Origin: a virus
IMG/VR virus record: IMGVR_UViG_3300045107_000275
Location: 1-31,361 of that record
DNA: 31,361 nt
Direction: 5' to 3' (one strand)
This document shows positions 28,813 through 31,361 of this stretch, one piece after another. The notes below the pieces were generated by a model. That model was not told the origin of the DNA. It ran no database searches and saw nothing but the letters and a program-made list of their open reading frames with translations. Made by a program: the position numbers and the translations under genes. How positions within the stretch are numbered: position 1 is the first letter of the stretch; each line of letters begins with the position of its first letter.

Positions 28813-28815
28813 GCG

Positions 28816-29490
28816 ATGGCCGAGCCATTTGACGAAGCACTCAACGAGGAAGTCCAAGTACAAAACGGAACGGCGGAAGCCGTCGTCCAGTTCGGCGATG
28901 TTAGTATTGATTCGGCCGATGCTCTTTATGAAGTAGACGATACGGGCATCTGGACGGATTACTACGTCGTCAATCATTACGAGAAGGACAAGCAAATCTG
29001 GATGCTGCCGGTTACCAGCCCCAGCGGCTTCGACGGCGATTCGGTCTCTTTCGTCCAGTTGGCCTCCCAAACGTTGCTGCTCATTTGTGACTGGACGGCG
29101 GAGAAGACCGGCGAGGCCCCGACGATTCCCAGTGAAGAGCCCAGCGATGATAATATGGTTCTGCTCGATGCCCACAAAGAACCGGGCATGAAGGAACTGG
29201 GGGCCGGCGGAGCCGAGGAGGACATTATCTATCGCCTTTCGGGGACGTACATCTACGGCTTTAAAAATCCCGATCTGGCGAGCATGTGCTTCCCCCAGCC
29301 GCCGTGGATGCAGCAGGGTGCCGGCGAGTGCGATATCTCCGAGAGTATCGAGCAAGAAGGCATCATGTGCTGTGAATCTGGTAGTAGTGACAGCAGTGAG
29401 GCATCGCCCGGTGATGCCGGCAGCCAGAATTCTCCGGCTCTGTCCGATGAAGGACTTGAAAGCAGGGGTGGGGATTTCAGCCAATCTTAG
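28816..29490 (+). CDS. hypothetical tail-module protein with Cys/Ser-rich end
   Basis: A 224-residue acidic protein. The first 110 residues look like a beta-rich domain (GIWTDYYVVNHYEKDKQIWMLP). The final 50 are Ser/Glu/Gly-rich with CC and isolated Cys (GIMCCESGSSDSSEASPG), probably disordered. It follows the tail protein by 3 bases, and a relic gene start follows after 11 bases. I do not recognise it; a small tail-tip or fibre accessory is plausible. Confidence 0.65.
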   Translation: MAEPFDEALNEEVQVQNGTAEAVVQFGDVSIDSADALYEVDDTGIWTDYYVVNHYEKDKQIWMLPVTSPSGFDGDSVSFVQLASQTLLLICDWTAEKTGEAPTIPSEEPSDDNMVLLDAHKEPGMKELGAGGAEEDIIYRLSGTYIYGFKNPDLASMCFPQPPWMQQGAGECDISESIEQEGIMCCESGSSDSSEASPGDAGSQNSPALSDEGLESRGGDFSQS

Positions 29491-29501
29491 ATAGGTGATT
29501 C

Positions 29502-29552
29502 ATGGCTATTGCATTCTATGGAAGTCCGGGCAATCTCTTCAATGTAAGATAA
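29502..29552 (+). pseudogene. stranded relic of the 5' end of the structural gene at 30202
   Basis: A good ribosome site (AGGTG) and ATG open MAIAFYGSPGNLFNV, then the frame ends at TAA 29550-29552. The intact gene at 30202 opens MAINFYGSPGSLFSV: 12 of 15 residues match while 16 of 45 bases differ. The HNH cassette follows directly. This is probably the original gene start, cut off by the insertion, while the cassette supplied a recoded start downstream. Confidence 0.85.
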
Positions 29553-29565
29553 TTTTTAGTAAAAT

Positions 29566-29600
29566 GAAAGGGGAGGCGATCACTACTCGCCTCTCCTTTC
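29566..29600 (+). terminator. strong hairpin in the HNH leader
   Basis: A 14-bp stem with a single wobble (29566-29579 with 29587-29600) and a 7-base loop. It is followed by CTAG rather than a T-run, though TTTC closes the stem. It may end read-through from the tail operon or limit endonuclease expression. Confidence 0.6.
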
Positions 29601-29608
29601 TAGGAAGC

Positions 29609-29626
29609 CTAGCTGAAAGGAGCTAG
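29609..29626 (+). promoter_or_regulatory. hairpin presenting the HNH ribosome binding site
   Basis: A perfect 6-bp stem (CTAGCT/AGCTAG) with the loop GAAAGG. The Shine-Dalgarno AAAGGAG (29616-29622) starts in the loop and runs into the stem, 10 bases before the ATG at 29633. Hairpins over ribosome sites are known to control phage T4 homing endonucleases, so this may restrain HNH translation. Confidence 0.55.
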
Positions 29627-29632
29627 AAATCC

Positions 29633-30202
29633 ATGTTTGATAAGTTATCTAGTCATTCAGTACATTACAAGAGTTTGGATTGCATTGGATATCCTTTGTA
29701 TCGGGTAGGGAACGATGGCTCCGTTTGGTCTAAATTTAATGTTGGCCACAATCCAAAACCCAACAGGCGAGATATCGCAAAAAATGGAGCGTGGAGAAAA
29801 TTAAATCCTTCCGTAAAAGGAAATGGTTGTTTGGTCGTCGTATTGCGAAATAATATTGGAAAGAAGCGGATGTTTCGGGTACACCGCCTTGTTTTAATGG
29901 CTTTTATTGGGCAATGCCCTGCAAATTTAGAGTGTTGTCATAACGATGGGGATTTCCGCAATAATAATTTGAGTAATCTGCGGTGGGATACAAGCAAATC
30001 AAATGGACAGGATATGGTACGCCACGGTACATCGCGGAGTGGCGAAAAATCTAATTTTGCTAAATGTTCTAATGAAGATATTGTCAAAATAAGACTCCTG
30101 CGAAGGAAAGGTCTGCTACTCCGGGAGATTCAAGAGCAAGTTCCCCTGTCGATGGGGATGATAAGCATGATTATCAATAGAAAAAACTGGAAACACATAT
30201 AA
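29633..30202 (+). CDS. HNH homing endonuclease, second copy of the family
   Basis: A 189-residue endonuclease with the same layout as the one at 1651. It has an N-terminal NUMOD4-like motif (IGYPLYRVGNDGSVWSKF), an HNH_3 core (FRVHRLVLMAFIGQCPANLE, catalytic His in CCHNDGD, Asn in RNNNLSNLRW), and a C-terminal DNA-binding helix-turn-helix (IVKIRLLRRKGLLLREIQEQ, MGMISMIINRKNW). It is AT-rich. Its own leader carries two hairpins. It sits between a truncated copy of a structural gene start and the intact gene, whose ATG overlaps its stop (TAATG at 30200-30204). The intact gene has no good ribosome site of its own and may depend on coupling to this gene. Confidence 0.9.
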   Translation: MFDKLSSHSVHYKSLDCIGYPLYRVGNDGSVWSKFNVGHNPKPNRRDIAKNGAWRKLNPSVKGNGCLVVVLRNNIGKKRMFRVHRLVLMAFIGQCPANLECCHNDGDFRNNNLSNLRWDTSKSNGQDMVRHGTSRSGEKSNFAKCSNEDIVKIRLLRRKGLLLREIQEQVPLSMGMISMIINRKNWKHI

Positions 30203-31361
30203 TGGCAATAAACTTCTACGGTTCTCCGGGCAGCTTGTTCTCGGTAACCGGCAAGCTTGGGCTTGTCCTCAAGCAGCTTCGTTCCTATCAGACGACGATG
30301 AACACGACGCTGACGGATACGACCAACGGCGTCACGGGGCAGCTCAATGCTCAGCCCGATATCCAGGCGGTCAACGGCGGCAACTACTTGGCGAATCTGT
30401 CGGCCCCGGAACCAGTAGCGACGACGATGCAAAATATTTGCGTCCAGTACTGGAACCGCGTGGTATTCCTGGACAATGCTCGTCGCAATCAGACCTTGCA
30501 GCAGGTCAATATCGTCAGTTCGATTCAACAAGTTATTACGCAGATGTTGGCACAAGGCCAGACGATCCAACAATGCACCGTGACGGCGACTCCCGGAGCA
30601 TTTATCGGTACGGGCGATGGCAGCATCAACGTCTCCGTTTACCGTCCTAGTGATGGCTACCAGCAGCAGAATCTGTTCGCCGAGAGTATCCAGGTACTCT
30701 GCTCAGCCGACAGTTATATTGGCAACGCGACGGCGGGCAACGAAACGTTCGCTGTTACCGGGCAAGGCAGCCAGACTGATTTCTACGCCTTTAACTGGCC
30801 GCTTGGTTCCAACGCTTCGATCAGTGTCAGTGCGATTGATGGCTACAGCAATAATGCCAATAACAATTTCCTGACGGGAGCGGGTTTCAACGCGGCAAGT
30901 TGGACGGGCACGCCGCCGACGGCTACGCTTAATCAATGGACGGTGGTAGCTGGAGCCTACGGAACAAATTTGGCGGAGGAAACGGGCGTTACCTTTGGTA
31001 GCAATGCCTGCCTGGCGATTATTGGCGATGGGACGACGAACTTCAATATTACGCAGACGTTCAACCTGTCCACGGGGACTCTGGGTACGCTCAGCCCCCT
31101 GACGCAATATAGCGTCTGTATCTTCATGCGGCGGGACGGCGTAGCGGCGGCCAATGGTACGCTGACAATCGACCTGATTGACGGCAGCAACAATATTATT
31201 CAGGATGCCGCCGGGGCGAATAACTCCTTTGCGGTGGACTTGACCGCTCTGACGACGAGCTTCGTCGCTCAGAAGGGGGTATTTCGGACCCCATTGATCA
31301 TGCCGTCCAGTTATAAAATTCGTCTGCGGTTGACAGGGACAGCTTTGACGGCCGGACGGAC
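30202..31361 (+). CDS. beta-rich tail/fibre structural protein (3' end outside window)
   Basis: The frame is open from ATG 30202 to the window edge, 386 full codons. The N-terminal 100 residues are helical (LGLVLKQLRSYQTTMNTTLTD, LQQVNIVSSIQQVITQML). The rest is Thr/Asn/Gly-rich beta structure, resembling a carbohydrate-binding sandwich near residues 225-385 (GAGFNAASWTG ... YKIRLRLTGTAL). This suggests a tail fibre or tip protein that binds surface sugars. Its first 15 codons exist in a second, recoded copy at 29502. The frame is in phase with 2-157 across the window ends. Confidence 0.75.
   Translation, partial: MAINFYGSPGSLFSVTGKLGLVLKQLRSYQTTMNTTLTDTTNGVTGQLNAQPDIQAVNGGNYLANLSAPEPVATTMQNICVQYWNRVVFLDNARRNQTLQQVNIVSSIQQVITQMLAQGQTIQQCTVTATPGAFIGTGDGSINVSVYRPSDGYQQQNLFAESIQVLCSADSYIGNATAGNETFAVTGQGSQTDFYAFNWPLGSNASISVSAIDGYSNNANNNFLTGAGFNAASWTGTPPTATLNQWTVVAGAYGTNLAEETGVTFGSNACLAIIGDGTTNFNITQTFNLSTGTLGTLSPLTQYSVCIFMRRDGVAAANGTLTIDLIDGSNNIIQDAAGANNSFAVDLTALTTSFVAQKGVFRTPLIMPSSYKIRLRLTGTALTAGR

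Noticed and set aside
29553-30246. Intron in the structural gene spliced between the two V codons
   Set aside because: A spliced protein could be written, but the 3' side already has a complete recoded start, and no conserved group I or II core is visible in the short leader.
1-31361. CRISPR array, insertion sequence or integrase
   Set aside because: No regularly spaced repeats, transposase motifs or tyrosine/serine recombinase motifs were seen on either strand.

Overview
The window looks like part, or possibly all, of the genome of a tailed double-stranded DNA phage or prophage. It has an HK97-fold head module, a siphovirus-like tail module, and an unusually large phage-carried glycan synthesis module. 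Almost every gene is on the + strand, and genes are joined by ATGA, TGATG or TAATG overlaps. Base composition is GC-rich, with clearly AT-richer small genes and patches. A planctomycete-type host is my best guess, from the GC-rich composition and a Cys/Gly motif in the 16.9 kb gene that recalls planctomycete phage-related proteins. That is a weak inference. I recognise no terminase, portal, lysis, integrase or replication gene.

Layout: 1-690 is the end of a structural operon (C-terminus of a beta-rich protein, two small genes, an intrinsic terminator). A sigma70-like promoter at 689-717 then opens the sugar module (741-15533). It encodes a GT-A glycosyltransferase, two GT-B glycosyltransferases (one with an inserted zinc-finger-like segment), a DegT aminotransferase, a sugar N-formyltransferase, an extended SDR epimerase/dehydratase, a C-methyltransferase-family protein, a GT2-methyltransferase fusion, and one protein with three successive methyltransferase domains. 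A small gene sits between almost every pair of enzyme genes. A bidirectional terminator separates this module from two small minus-strand genes (15577-16103) with their own promoter.

Head and tail module (16343-31361): a likely surface/decoration protein; a scaffold-like protein; a small helical protein; a very large S78-type prohead protease fused to acidic and repeated regions; the major capsid protein; a second decoration-type protein; a gp6-like connector; a second connector or closure protein; two tandem paralogous tail-tube-like proteins; a G/GT-type tail assembly chaperone with a -1 frameshift on an A9 run; a very short tape-measure candidate; two tail proteins; and a beta-rich protein that runs off the end. 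The last reading frame continues in phase into base 1 of the window, so the molecule may be circular or circularly permuted.

The most interesting signal is a repeated insertion architecture. Two HNH endonuclease genes (1651-2142 and 29633-30202) and one small zinc-knuckle gene (7825-8130) each sit at a gene end, and the interrupted end is present twice: once fused to the working gene and once as a short stranded relic. In the two HNH cases the copies differ by many, mostly synonymous, changes. This suggests mobile cassettes that carry a recoded replacement for the end of the gene they break.
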